Positions 47,235 through 56,179 are shown, counted from the stretch's first letter. The stretch: 64,000 nt of DNA from an uncultured Aquimonas sp. (GCF_937888285.1 NZ_CALART010000065.1:20028-84027); one strand, 5' to 3'. Program-made: numbers and translations. The notes: a model not told the origin generated them from the sequence alone.

Positions 47235-47741
47235 ATGAGTACCCAGCCAATGGATATCCACCGAACGCGCACCGGCATGCGACCGGCGCAGGCCTGGAGC
47301 ATCGCCATCGCCGCCATCGCCGTGGTGCTGGCCTGCGGCGCCCTGTTCCCGCCCGGCGACTGGTACGCCGCCCTGCGCAAGCCGACCTGGCAGCCGCCGA
47401 ACTGGCTGTTCGGACCGGTGTGGTCGAGCCTGTACGCCCTGCTGGCGATCGCGCTGGCCCTGCTGCTGCAGGCGCGGCCGGGCCCGCGACGCAGCGTCGC
47501 CCTGGTCTGGTTCGGCGTGCAGCTGGCGCTGAATGCGGCCTGGAGCCCGCTGTTCTTCGGCCTGCAGCAGCCCTCCTTGGCCTTCGTCTGCATCTGCCTG
47601 TTGTGGATCGCCCAGCTCGGCAGCATCCTCGCCGCATTCAAGCTGCGGCCCGCCGCAGGCTGGCTGCAGGTGCCCACGCTGGCCTGGGTGTCGTTCGCAT
47701 TGGTGCTGAATGGCGTTATCGTCGCCCTGAATCCGATCTGA
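47235..47741 (+). CDS. tspO: TspO/MBR family tryptophan-rich sensory protein
   Basis: This 168-residue protein has five TM segments and the TspO signature PPGDWYAALRKPTWQPPNWLFGPVW after TM1, plus QLALNAAWSPLFFGLQQPSLAF in TM3. TspO proteins bind tetrapyrroles and cholesterol-like ligands and are linked to stress and porphyrin handling. The start ATG 47235 adds about 15 polar residues before TM1; MDIHRTR at 47250 and MRPAQAW at 47277 are alternatives. It lies downstream of an exact sigma-54-type promoter. Confidence 0.92.
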   Translation: MSTQPMDIHRTRTGMRPAQAWSIAIAAIAVVLACGALFPPGDWYAALRKPTWQPPNWLFGPVWSSLYALLAIALALLLQARPGPRRSVALVWFGVQLALNAAWSPLFFGLQQPSLAFVCICLLWIAQLGSILAAFKLRPAAGWLQVPTLAWVSFALVLNGVIVALNPI

Positions 47742-47837
47742 GGCCTGCCGCGAACCACGGGTCCGCCGGCCGTTCGCGCCCTCCCCGCCCTACGACCCCT
47801 CCGCCGACGGCTGTGCCCCGCGCTCCGAGTGAACACG

Positions 47838-50069
47838 ATGCGCTCCAATCCGACCGGCGACGACAATCCGCGACTTCCCGGCAGCGCGGGAAGTGCCTTC
47901 CAGCGCGGCCTGCTCACGCTGTCGGTGCTGCTGATCATCGCGGCCGCGATCTACAGCGCCAGCACCGTCGGCAAGGTCCGCAACTCGGTTGATTGGGTCG
48001 CGCACACGCAGGGGCTGCAGGCGCGCCTGCACCAGCTGATCGCCACCGTCCACAACGTCGAAACCTATGGCCTGCGCTACCTGCTCAGCCAGCGCGACGA
48101 CTACCTGCGCGAGCACGCGCTGGCGATCGAGGCGGTCGAAATGCAGCTGCAGGAAATCGGCCCGCTGCTGGCCGACAACCCCGCCCAGGCCGATCGGCTG
48201 ATGGAGCTGCGCGGCCTGCTGGCGGCGCGCGACGAGTTCTATCGCGCCGCCGTCGGCGAAGCCCAGACCCTGGGCCTGCCCGCTTCGGTCGAGCGCGTGC
48301 GCGCGGGCCGCGGGCACGAGATCCTCAGCCGTGCCCAGGCGCTGGTCGTCGAGATGAAGCGCGAGGAGGCCCGCCTGCTGCAGGCGCGCAAGAGCGAGCT
48401 CGACGCGGTGATCGTGCAGAGCACGGTCACGGTGCTGCTGGTGAACGTGCTGGCCCTGGTGCTGGGCGGCGTGGCGCTGGTCTCGCTGCGCCGCGGCGCG
48501 CGCGCGCGCGCCGCCGAGGAGCTGGCCGAAGTGCGTGCGCAGGAGGCCGAGCGCGCCAGCCGCGAGAAGAGCCAGTTCCTGGCCAGCATGAGCCACGAGA
48601 TCCGCACGCCGATGAACGCGGTGTTCGGCTTCTCGCAGCTGCTGGCGCGTACCCGCATCGAGCCGCAGGCGCAGGAGTACATCCGCGCCATCCAGACCAG
48701 CGGCCGCGCCCTGCTCGCGCTGATCAACGACATCCTCGACCTGTCCAAGATCGAGGCAGGCAAGCTCGACCTGCAGCCGCAGCGCAGCGACCTGCGCGAG
48801 CTCATCGATTCCACCCTGACGGTGTTCGGCGAAAGCGCCAAGGCCAAGGGCCTGAAGCTGCGCGCGCGGATCTCGCCGGCCCTGCCTGCCAGCCTGTGGC
48901 TGGACCCGCACCGGGTCCGCCAGGTGCTGAACAACCTGGTCTCGAACGCGGTGAAGTACACCGAGCGCGGCGAGATCACGGTCAGCGCCGAGGCGCGGCC
49001 ACGCTCGCCGGGCAGCTGCGATCTGGTCATCGAGGTCCGCGACACCGGGCCCGGCATCGCGCCGGAGCTGCAGCAGCGCGTGTTCGAGCCCTTCCAGCGC
49101 GCGGTCGCCGGCGCCGATGCACCGCAGGGCACCGGCCTCGGCCTCGCCATCGTCGGCCGCCTGCTGTCCCTGATGGACGGGCGGATCGAACTCGACAGCG
49201 CGCCCGGACGCGGCAGCTGCTTCCGCGTGCTGCTGCAGGGCGTGGCGGTCAGCACCCAGTCGCCGAGCAGCGACAGCGAGCGCGGCGACGAGGTCGACTT
49301 CGCGCGTCTCGCACCCAGCCGCATCCTGGTGGTCGATGACGTCGCCTGGAACCGGGAGCTGCTCGCGGCCTTCCTCGCCGAAGGCGGGCACAGCCTGGCC
49401 TTCGCCGGCCACGGCCAGGAGGCCCTGACCGTGGCCGAGCGTTTCGATCCCGAACTGGTGCTGATGGACCTGCGCATGCCGGTGATGGATGGCCGCGAGG
49501 CGACCCGCCGTCTGCGTGAATGGGATGCCGCCCGCCAGCTCGATGCGCCGCAGCGGTCGCCGCTGCGCATCGTGGCGGTCAGCGCGTCGAGCATGGCGGC
49601 GGAAGAGCGCGCGGTGCGCGGCGAATTCGAGGCCTATGTGCGCAAGCCGGTCAGTCGCGAGGCCTTGTTCGAGGCCCTGGCCCGCCTGCTGCCGGCACGT
49701 GATGCGGAGGCCGTTGGTGAACCGGCTGTCGCTGCGCACGCCCCCAGCTTGAGCGCCACGCCAGCAGCGAAGGCATCGCTATCGAGCATCGATCCTCAGC
49801 GCCATGCGGATGCCTGCGAGCGCCTGCGCCAGCTGCAGCAGACCCTGCTGCCGGGCCTGCTGCGCTCGCTGCGCGTGTCCGAGGTGCGCGGCCTGGCCGA
49901 GGAGCTCGGCGATCTGGCCCAGACCCTCGGCAGCGAGGCCCTGGCCGCCTATGCACAGCGCCTGGCCGGTGCCGTCGAGCGCTTCGACGTGGTGCAGATG
50001 GAATCCCTGCTGCATCAGTTCGACGCCCACGTCGAGGACGCGCTGCGCGACCCCGCTTCCGACTGCTGA
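47838..50069 (+). CDS. Membrane hybrid histidine kinase (sensor-HisKA-HATPase-REC-degenerate HPt)
   Basis: This 743-residue inner-membrane kinase has TM1 at about 22-42 and a ~150-residue periplasmic helical sensor (VHNVETYGLRYLLSQRDDYLREHAL, resembling CHASE3 or a four-helix bundle). TM2 is at about 195-220. HisKA (FLASMSHEIRTPMNAVFGFSQLL), HATPase (NNLVSNAVKYTERG, DTGPGI, TGLGLAI) and a receiver (LVLMDLRMPVMDG, VRKPVS) follow. The C-terminal ~75 residues resemble an HPt domain, but the His position appears to be Glu (AEELGDLAQTLGSEAL), so relay through it is doubtful. ATG 47838 has GAG upstream; GTG 47829 is in frame. Its signal and partner are unknown. Confidence 0.88.
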   Translation: MRSNPTGDDNPRLPGSAGSAFQRGLLTLSVLLIIAAAIYSASTVGKVRNSVDWVAHTQGLQARLHQLIATVHNVETYGLRYLLSQRDDYLREHALAIEAVEMQLQEIGPLLADNPAQADRLMELRGLLAARDEFYRAAVGEAQTLGLPASVERVRAGRGHEILSRAQALVVEMKREEARLLQARKSELDAVIVQSTVTVLLVNVLALVLGGVALVSLRRGARARAAEELAEVRAQEAERASREKSQFLASMSHEIRTPMNAVFGFSQLLARTRIEPQAQEYIRAIQTSGRALLALINDILDLSKIEAGKLDLQPQRSDLRELIDSTLTVFGESAKAKGLKLRARISPALPASLWLDPHRVRQVLNNLVSNAVKYTERGEITVSAEARPRSPGSCDLVIEVRDTGPGIAPELQQRVFEPFQRAVAGADAPQGTGLGLAIVGRLLSLMDGRIELDSAPGRGSCFRVLLQGVAVSTQSPSSDSERGDEVDFARLAPSRILVVDDVAWNRELLAAFLAEGGHSLAFAGHGQEALTVAERFDPELVLMDLRMPVMDGREATRRLREWDAARQLDAPQRSPLRIVAVSASSMAAEERAVRGEFEAYVRKPVSREALFEALARLLPARDAEAVGEPAVAAHAPSLSATPAAKASLSSIDPQRHADACERLRQLQQTLLPGLLRSLRVSEVRGLAEELGDLAQTLGSEALAAYAQRLAGAVERFDVVQMESLLHQFDAHVEDALRDPASDC

Positions 50070-50298
50070 GGGCGGGCGCGGGATCTCTGCCAGGGGCCTG
50101 GGCACGACGCCCGGGGCGGCGTTTGGCCCTCCCGGGTGTCCTGCTGCCCTTGTTGCCCCGTGCGTGCTGCCCGAACGCGAAAGCAAGCCTGCTGGCGACC
50201 GGCAGGCTCGCTGCGAGGCCCGGGCTGCGGTCGCCTGCGAGCAGACTCCTACCAGGAGCGGAGGCGCCTCGCGTGTCGCTCACTGTCGGCGGCGCTGC

Positions 50299-50382
50299 GA
50301 ATCCCGAATCCCGAATCCCGAATCCCGAATCCCGAATCCCGAATCCCGAATCCCGATTCCCGATTCCCGATTCCCGATTCCC
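50299..50382. repeat. Long GAATCCC/GATTCCC heptamer array
   Basis: About twelve consecutive 7-bp units: seven or eight GAATCCC then four GATTCCC. It directly abuts a REP-B pair. Likely variable in copy number between strains. Confidence 0.92.
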
Positions 50383-50389
50383 GGCTGTT

Positions 50390-50467
50390 TGTAGGAGCGA
50401 GCTTGCTCGCGACCCGCTGCGCAGGCACAGAGCGCAGGCTGCGGTCGCCTGTGAGCAGGCTTCTACA
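50390..50467. repeat. REP-B pair
   Basis: GTAGGAGCGAGCTTGCTCGC ... GGTCGCCTGTGAGCAGGCTT. A decayed pair lies at about 50175-50255. No gene is supported in 50070-50826 apart from the regulatory elements listed. Confidence 0.85.
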
Positions 50468-50587
50468 CACAGCGCGTGCCGGTGACTTCGCGCTCAGCGC
50501 GAGCCGGTGAATCCATGCGTCTTCGAGATCGCCTGATCCGCCGCGCGGGGCGGGGAAGCTCCCCGGCTTGCAGGCTGCAGGCCGCAT

Positions 50588-50609
50588 CGTGCAGTTCGCT
50601 GCGCGCACG
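50588..50609. promoter_or_regulatory. CGTGCA-N10-CGCACG imperfect dyad upstream of the 50714 promoter
   Basis: The hexamer CGTGCA (50588-50593) and a one-mismatch inverted partner (50604-50609) lie about 125 bp upstream of the -24 element at 50714. This is farther than for the other promoters in the set. Confidence 0.3.
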
Positions 50610-50713
50610 CGCTGGAGGGCTCCTCCGTGGCGCCCGCCAAGCGCCAGGGCGATAGTTGAAAAAGGGCAGGAAATACAGAGGCTTGCCGCGTCCGCATGGG
50701 GCGCTTTCCGCAC

Positions 50714-50730
50714 TTGGCACGGCTGCTGCT
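50714..50730 (+). promoter_or_regulatory. Sigma-54 promoter upstream of the small membrane protein, CsbD and lipoprotein genes
   Basis: TTGGCACG (50714-50721), GCTG, CTGCT (50726-50730), with GG 50716-50717 and GC 50728-50729 exactly 10 bp apart. The predicted start near 50741 is 86 nt before the first gene. Confidence 0.68.
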
Positions 50731-50826
50731 GAAGCATGGTCAGGGTGCAGCCGGAAGGGTTCCGGTGGCGCCCGAGTGTTGGCTCAATCGCCAATCCATC
50801 CTCCACCTGCAGCCAAGGAGTGACCC

Positions 50827-51048
50827 ATGCAAAAGATCGTTCTGGTGATTGGCATTGTCTGTCTGCTCGCCGGTGCGCTGTTCGCCACTGGAGCAGTCGG
50901 CATTCCGGACGAGAAGACCCTGGTCAGCGTGGGCGAGGCCTCGCTCAGCGTGGAGACGCGCGAGCAGGCGCCGCCGGTGCTCGGCTACGCACTGCTGGCC
51001 CTGGGCGGCCTGCTCACCGCGGGTTCGCTGCTGGTGCGCCGTCGCTGA
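50827..51048 (+). CDS. Small two-TM membrane protein (DUF3185-like)
   Basis: This 73-residue protein has TM1 MQKIVLVIGIVCLLAGALFATGAV, a ~20-residue acidic loop (IPDEKTLVSVGEASLSVETREQAPP) and TM2 VLGYALLALGGLLTAGSLLV followed by RRR. AAGGAG lies 6 bp before the ATG. The layout recalls DUF3185 and similar small stress-induced membrane proteins; the family call is tentative. It is the first gene of a three-gene plus-strand unit (then CsbD and lipoprotein) behind a sigma-54-type promoter. Confidence 0.75.
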   Translation: MQKIVLVIGIVCLLAGALFATGAVGIPDEKTLVSVGEASLSVETREQAPPVLGYALLALGGLLTAGSLLVRRR

Positions 51049-51093
51049 GGCGGCGCCGTTTTTCCTTCCTTCCTTCAAGACTGGAGACATCGC

Positions 51094-51291
51094 ATGAACA
51101 GTGATCGCATCAAGGGCAAATGGAAGCAGCTGACCGGCCGCATGAAGTCCGAGTGGGGCCGGCTGACCGATGACGACCTCGCCTACGTCGAGGGCCACCG
51201 CGACTACCTGGTCGGCAAGGTCCAGGAGCGCTACGGCATCGCCCGCGACAAGGCCGAGGAGCAGGTCAAGCGCTTCGAGTCCTCGCTGTAA
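51094..51291 (+). CDS. CsbD family stress protein
   Basis: This 65-residue hydrophilic protein starts MNSDRIKGKWKQLTGRMKSEWGRLTDDDLAYVEGHRDYLVGKVQERYGIARDKAEEQV. It is a full match to the CsbD/YjbJ pattern (IKGKWKQLKG...WGKLTDDDL...G..D.L.G..Q..YG..K..A). Members are abundant in stationary phase and general stress; their activity is unknown. GGAG lies 7 bp upstream. It lies 45 bp after the small membrane protein. Confidence 0.95.
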   Translation: MNSDRIKGKWKQLTGRMKSEWGRLTDDDLAYVEGHRDYLVGKVQERYGIARDKAEEQVKRFESSL

Positions 51292-51391
51292 GGCCGCACC
51301 CTGCGCGGCGTCGCCGACCCGGCCCCCCAAGCCAACACCCGCTGCGCCCATGGCGTGCGGGTCCATCGATTCCCCTCCCCAGGAGAGCCCC

Positions 51392-51928
51392 ATGAAGACC
51401 ACCACCCTGATCCATCCGCTGGCCGGCGCGCTGGCCTTCGCCCTCGTGCTCGGCGGCTGCACCGAATCGCCCGAGCAGACCGCCCGCGATGTCGCCGAAG
51501 CGCAGCGCGAGCGTGCGGCTGAAGTCGCCGAGGCCGAGCGCGAGCTCAAGACCACGGTCGCCGATGCCAATGCCAAGGTCGATCGCAACCTCGCCGAGGC
51601 CCAGTACGAGGTGCGCGACGCCCAGCTTGACCCCGATGTCGATGCCGAGGAGCTGGCCGAGCGCCAGCGCGAGGCCCGCGACTCGGTGGCCGAGGCCCAG
51701 GCGGACGCCGGCGAGAGCGTGGCCGAAGCCGCCTACGAGCTGGCGGTGGCCCGCGCCGAGGGCGAGCGCAAGGTCGCCCTTGAGCGCTGCGAGGGCATCG
51801 ACGCCGGCGCCCAGCGCGATGCCTGCCAGGCGAATGCCGAGGCCGCTTTCGAGACGGCCAAGGAGCGCGCCCTGGCCGCGCGCGAGCGCGCCGACTACAG
51901 CGCCCAGAGCCGTCGCGACGAGCGCTGA
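51392..51928 (+). CDS. Coiled-coil outer-membrane-type lipoprotein
   Basis: This 178-residue lipoprotein has the signal MKTTTLIHPLAGALAFALVLGGC, with lipobox LGGC and +2 Thr (no Asp, so probably sorted to the outer membrane). The mature part is almost wholly helical and Ala/Glu/Arg-rich with heptad character (about 30-178). One Cys pair (C135 and C145 region: ERCEGIDAGAQRDACQANAEAAF) may form a disulfide. No domain is recognised. AGGAG lies 8 bp before ATG 51392. It is the last gene of the CsbD unit. The low-complexity composition makes homology searches unreliable. Confidence 0.85.
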   Translation: MKTTTLIHPLAGALAFALVLGGCTESPEQTARDVAEAQRERAAEVAEAERELKTTVADANAKVDRNLAEAQYEVRDAQLDPDVDAEELAERQREARDSVAEAQADAGESVAEAAYELAVARAEGERKVALERCEGIDAGAQRDACQANAEAAFETAKERALAARERADYSAQSRRDER

Positions 51929-51950
51929 TCACCCCGCGATCCGCACTGAT

Positions 51951-51987
51951 GCGGCCACGGTCGAGCCCCAGGCTCAACCGTGGCCGC
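51951..51987 (+). terminator. Long stem-loop after the lipoprotein gene
   Basis: GCGGCCACGGT / ACCGTGGCCGC (11 bp) continues into GAGCC-CCA-GGCTC across one mismatch. There is no strong T run afterwards (GTTGC), so it may act as a terminator or mRNA 3' stabiliser. It insulates the lipoprotein unit from the promoter at 52015. Confidence 0.65.
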
Positions 51988-52014
51988 GTTGCATTCACGC
52001 CCGCGAAGGCACCG

Positions 52015-52030
52015 TGGCACGCATGCTGCT
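52015..52030 (+). promoter_or_regulatory. Sigma-54 promoter upstream of the polysaccharide deacetylase
   Basis: TGGCACG (52015-52021), CATG, CTGCT (52026-52030). GG 52016-52017 and GC 52028-52029 are 10 bp apart. A start near 52041 gives a ~21-nt leader to ATG 52062. No CGTGCA hexamer is seen upstream, unlike the others. Confidence 0.62.
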
Positions 52031-52061
52031 TGAGGCATAGGCCCCGTCTTCGAGCGTCCGA

Positions 52062-53981
52062 ATGTCTGCCCCTGTGTGTCCCAAGTTGACGGTGCGCGTG
52101 CGCCTTCCAGCCATGGGGGTCGGCCCGCTGCTGCGTGTCCTCGTGCTTGTGTTCGGCCTTGCCTTCGCCGCTGTCGCCAGTGCCGCGCAGCCCGATGTCC
52201 TGCTCGTTCATGCCGCCGGCGATCCGGTGTCCGAGCTCGACGCCCGCGGCATCCGCGAGGCCCTGCAGGAGCAGCGCGCGCCCTTCGACGAACTCGCGCT
52301 GGCGCCGGGCCAGCGCCTGCCGTCGGATGCCCTGGACGGGCGCACCGCCTTGGCATTGGCACATGTCGAGCTCGATCCCGCCGATGCGGCCGCGGTGGAG
52401 GCCTGGGTGCAGGCCGGCGGCGGCCTGTTCGCGACCGGGCGCTCGGCCTTCGGGCTGCAGGCCGCGCTCGGCCTCGCCAGCGTGCAGGCACTGGCGCGCG
52501 AGCGCCCGGGTCAGTCCACCCTCGACGAGATCCGCTTCGGCGTGGCCCATCCTGCCGCCACCGGCAGCTACTGGAACGGTGCCTCGATGCAGGTGCCGCC
52601 GATGCCCGGCTCCGAGCTGCCGACGGTGCCGCAGCTGCTGAATCGCGCGGTCTGGCCGGCCTATACCGCCGCCAGCGCGGGCGCCGAGACCCTGGCGCGC
52701 TGGCGCGGCAGCAGCGACGCCTGGAGCGTGGCCGACGCTGCTCCCGCCGTGTTCACGCACGCGCACGGCGAAGGTCGGACCCTGTGGTTCGGCGCGCTTC
52801 CCGGGGTCTATGCCGACTGGGCCTATCCCTTGGGCTGGCGCGAGCCGATCCAGGAAGGCCTGGCCTGGGTCAACCGGCGCGGCGCCCTGGTCCAGCTCGG
52901 TCACTGGCCGCAGGCCAAGCGCGCGGCCTACGCCTTCACTGCCGACACCGAAAGCGCCGCCATGCGCACCGCCGTGCCGGTGCTGCTCGACATGTTCGAG
53001 CGCCTGCAGCTCGGCGATTTCGGCACCTTCTTCCTGGTCGGCACGACGGGTGGCGACCCCGGCAGCGAGGGCGCGGTCGAGAATCCGCAGATCGTGCAGG
53101 CCCTGCTGGAGGCCGGCGCCGAAATCGCCGGCCATGGCGACGTGCATTTGCGCTTCGTCGGCCAGTCCGAGGCCTTGCAGACCCAGCGTCTGCAGTCGAT
53201 GCGTCAACTGATCGAGAGCAGCGCGCCGGGCGTGCCGCCGCTGCTCGGATTCCGCGCGCCGGGGCTGGCGATCGACCGCGCGACCTGGCGGGCGGCCGCG
53301 ACTGCAGGGCTCGCTTACGACAGCAGCGACCAGGACGTCTGGTGCGAATGCAGCCTGCCCTGGTGGACCGGCGAGGTCTGGAGCCTGCCGCCGACCGCGC
53401 CGATGGACTACATCCTGATCGACCAGTACCAGCTGAGCGGCGCCCAGCTGGAGGCGGTGATGATCGACAAGGCCGCCTATGTCGCCAGCCGGCGCGGCCT
53501 GTTCAACTGGGTCACCCATCCCTGGGTGCTGGAGGGCCGCACCGCCGGCGACGTTTCGGGCCCACCGGTGCGTCCGGGGGTGATGGCCAACGTCGAGGCC
53601 ATCCTCAGCGCCGCCCGCGACGACGGCGGATTTTGGATGCAGCGCCTCGACACCGTCCTGGCCTGGTGGCTGCAGCGCGAGGACCTCCGCATCGAGCTGG
53701 TCGAACGCCGCGTCGACCTGCTGCGTCTGCGCCTGCACAACGACGGCGACATCGCGGTGGCGGGCGCCTCGCTATGGCTGCGCCCGCCGCCGGCGGAGTT
53801 CCCGTGGCAGGTGAGGCTCGACGGCGTTGTCGCCAATACCGAGGCGCGTCCGCACGGTCTGGGCGCGCCGATCGACTACCGCGTGCTGGTGGTGCCCCAG
53901 CTCGGCACCGGCGCCAGCGCCGAGATCACCCTGGAGCTGCAGCGTCCGACGGAAGTGTTTGCTGACGGGTTCGAGGGCTGA
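52062..53981 (+). CDS. Exported polysaccharide deacetylase family protein
   Basis: This 639-residue secreted or periplasmic protein has a signal segment (MGVGPLLRVLVLVFGLAFAAVASA) preceded by 17 basic residues if ATG 52062 is used; ATG 52113 gives a compact signal. Residues about 30-260 resemble a glutamine-amidotransferase-like or ThuA-like fold. A NodB-type deacetylase domain follows: metal/catalytic motifs AFTADTE, EIAGHGDVHLRF (two His), LGFRAPGLAID and FNWVTHPW. The C-terminus is beta-rich and ends EVFADGFEG. The product probably trims N- or O-acetyl groups from cell-surface glycans. It has its own sigma-54-type promoter. Confidence 0.82.
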   Translation: MSAPVCPKLTVRVRLPAMGVGPLLRVLVLVFGLAFAAVASAAQPDVLLVHAAGDPVSELDARGIREALQEQRAPFDELALAPGQRLPSDALDGRTALALAHVELDPADAAAVEAWVQAGGGLFATGRSAFGLQAALGLASVQALARERPGQSTLDEIRFGVAHPAATGSYWNGASMQVPPMPGSELPTVPQLLNRAVWPAYTAASAGAETLARWRGSSDAWSVADAAPAVFTHAHGEGRTLWFGALPGVYADWAYPLGWREPIQEGLAWVNRRGALVQLGHWPQAKRAAYAFTADTESAAMRTAVPVLLDMFERLQLGDFGTFFLVGTTGGDPGSEGAVENPQIVQALLEAGAEIAGHGDVHLRFVGQSEALQTQRLQSMRQLIESSAPGVPPLLGFRAPGLAIDRATWRAAATAGLAYDSSDQDVWCECSLPWWTGEVWSLPPTAPMDYILIDQYQLSGAQLEAVMIDKAAYVASRRGLFNWVTHPWVLEGRTAGDVSGPPVRPGVMANVEAILSAARDDGGFWMQRLDTVLAWWLQREDLRIELVERRVDLLRLRLHNDGDIAVAGASLWLRPPPAEFPWQVRLDGVVANTEARPHGLGAPIDYRVLVVPQLGTGASAEITLELQRPTEVFADGFEG

Positions 53982-54092
53982 GGGGCGCGACCGTCTCCGC
54001 CGCGGGTGGGTGCCGCCTCAAGCGGACCTTCGAGCGGCGCGCGGCATCCCAATGCTTGGGTATCGCAACGTCCGTGCGTGACGTGAGGCTGC

Positions 54093-54199
54093 GGCGGATG
54101 CGCTGCGCTTATCCGCCCTACGACCACGAGCGACGCGATCTCTCCAACGAAGCCCACCACCGTTGTGCGCGTAGAGTGGATAAGCGAAGCGCATCCACC
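54093..54199. repeat. Facing pair of GCGGATGCGC...TTATCC repeats
   Basis: A direct copy (54093-54122) and an inverted copy (54171-54199, GTAGAGTGGATAAGCGAAGC...) form a hairpin-capable pair between the convergent deacetylase and M28 genes. The 53982-54312 interval has no gene. Confidence 0.78.
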
Positions 54200-54312
54200 A
54201 GCTTTTTCGCCGACTCGCCGACACCGCAATGCTGCGCCCGCTGTCCACTCCGCCCGAACGCAGACCGGGCCACACGGGCCCGGTCTGCCGCAACACCTGC
54301 TGTGGCGGGCGC

Positions 54313-56061
54313 CTACTGCGCGCTGCCGGTACCCGCCGCCGTGGCATCCGCCTGGCGACCGGCTTCCAGCGAGGCTTCGCGGGTCGCCTTGAAGGCGCTG
54401 CTGGCGTACCAGTTCGGCCAGACTTCGCTGGTGACGATGCGCTCGCCGACCTGGTAGAGGGCGTCGAGGTCTTCCTTCACGCCGGCCAGGTCCCAGTTCG
54501 GGTCGAACTCATCGCCGGGCTTGTGGTAGCGGTTGGCGGTGTAGTCGGCGGCCAGCTGCTTGCCGTGCTCCTCGCCCTTCTCGAAGTGGTCGACGCCGCC
54601 CTTGGCGTACAGCGAGGGCACGCCGGCCTTGGCGAAGTTGAAGTGGTCCGAGCGGAAGTAGAAGCCGCCCTGCGGCGCCGACTCCGGCTGCAGCATGCGG
54701 CCCTGGCCTTCGGCGATCGGCCGCAGGATGTCCTCCAGCTCGGAGCTGCCGTAGCCGACCACGGTGAAGTCACGGACGCGGCCGATCACGCTCATGGCGT
54801 CGAGGTTGATGGTGGCCACGGTCTTGTGCAGCGGCACCACCGGATTGGCGACGTAGTACTTCGAGCCGAGCAGGCCGGATTCCTCCAGGGTGACCGCGGT
54901 GAACAGCAGCGAGCGCGCCGGGCGCGGGCCGCCGGCGAACTTGCCGGCGATCTCGAGGATGCCGGCCACACCCGAGGCGTTGTCGATGGCGCCGTTGTAG
55001 ATCTGGTCGCCGCCGGGCTGGAAGCTGCGGCCCAGGTGGTCCCAGTGGCCCATGTAGACCACGACCTCGTCGGCGCGGCTGGTGCCCGGCAGCATCGCCA
55101 GCACGTTGTCGGACTGGCCTTCGCGAACGCTGCTCTTGATCGCGGCGCTGGCGGTGGCGTTCAGCGGCACCGCGGTGAAGCCGCGCTGGTTGGCGGCGGC
55201 GCGCAGGGCGTCGAGGTCCTGACCGGCGGCCGCCATCAGCTGGGTCGCGGTGGGGGTGTCGATCCAGCCCTGCAGCGGCAGGCGCGGCTCGGGGTCGACG
55301 CTGGTGGGCAGGTCGAACTGCGGGCCGGTCCAGCCGTTCTCCACCACCGCCCAGGGATAGGCCGCGCCGGCGTCGTCGTGGATGATCAGGGCAAGTGCCG
55401 CGCCCTGGCGGGCGGCCTCCTCGAACTTGTAGGTCCAGCGCCCGTAGTAGGTCATGCGCTTGCCTTCGAACAGGCTCTCGTCGTTGGCGTGGAAGCCGGG
55501 GTCGTTGATCAGCATGACCACGGTCTTGCCCTTGACGTCGAGGCCCGCGTAGTCGTTCCAGCCCTGCTCGGGGGCGTTGACGCCGTAGCCGACGAAGATC
55601 ACTTCGCTGGCATCGAGCGTCGACTCCGGCGCGCCGGTGCGCGTGCCGATCACCATCTGGCTGCCGTAGGTCGGCGCCAGCTCGCTGTCGCCGACCTTGA
55701 AGCTCAGCTTGGCGCCCTTGTCGGTGGTGGTGGCCACCATCGGCACGGTCTGCACCCAGCTGCCCTTGTTGCCGGGCTCCAGGCCCATCTGCTGGAAGGC
55801 CTTGATCAGGTATTCGACGGTCTTCTTCTCGCCGGCGCTGCCGGGCGCGCGGCCCTCGAACTCGTCGGAGGCCAGCACGCGCACGTGCTCGGCCCAGTCG
55901 GCGGTGCTGATGTCGGGCGAGAACGCGTGGCCTTCCCCAGCGGGTGCCGCCGCGGCGGGCGCTTCGGCCTGCGTGGCCGGCGCAGGTGCCGGCGATTCGG
56001 ATGAACAGGCCGCCAGGCCGAGGCCCAGCGTCAGTGCGGCGGCGAGCGGTAGCAGTCGCAT
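54313..56061 (-). CDS. M28 family metallopeptidase lipoprotein
   Basis: This 582-residue exported zinc aminopeptidase-like enzyme starts MRLLPLAAALTLGLGLAACSSES, with lipobox LAAC, then a Pro/Ala linker. A PA-type insert lies at about 140-290. The di-zinc catalytic domain has YMGHWDHLG, IYNGAIDNASGVAGILE, VTLEESGLLGSKYY, TINLDAM and a late RYHKPGDEFD. All expected ligands (His, Asp, Glu-Glu, Asp, His) are present. ATG 56059-56061 is chosen because AAGGA is 9 bp upstream; ATG 56068-56070 would have no spacing. It probably degrades peptides in the periplasm. Confidence 0.92.
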   Translation of the reverse strand: MRLLPLAAALTLGLGLAACSSESPAPAPATQAEAPAAAAPAGEGHAFSPDISTADWAEHVRVLASDEFEGRAPGSAGEKKTVEYLIKAFQQMGLEPGNKGSWVQTVPMVATTTDKGAKLSFKVGDSELAPTYGSQMVIGTRTGAPESTLDASEVIFVGYGVNAPEQGWNDYAGLDVKGKTVVMLINDPGFHANDESLFEGKRMTYYGRWTYKFEEAARQGAALALIIHDDAGAAYPWAVVENGWTGPQFDLPTSVDPEPRLPLQGWIDTPTATQLMAAAGQDLDALRAAANQRGFTAVPLNATASAAIKSSVREGQSDNVLAMLPGTSRADEVVVYMGHWDHLGRSFQPGGDQIYNGAIDNASGVAGILEIAGKFAGGPRPARSLLFTAVTLEESGLLGSKYYVANPVVPLHKTVATINLDAMSVIGRVRDFTVVGYGSSELEDILRPIAEGQGRMLQPESAPQGGFYFRSDHFNFAKAGVPSLYAKGGVDHFEKGEEHGKQLAADYTANRYHKPGDEFDPNWDLAGVKEDLDALYQVGERIVTSEVWPNWYASSAFKATREASLEAGRQADATAAGTGSAQ

Positions 56062-56179
56062 GCGCGGCATTCCTTGGAGTGCGAAGGGGCGCCGATGGTA
56101 GCAAGGCGTTCACGCGGCGGCCTGCGCCATCGGTCCTGCCGGCGGCATACGATGCGCGAGGCAGGGCGGGGGACGAGCG

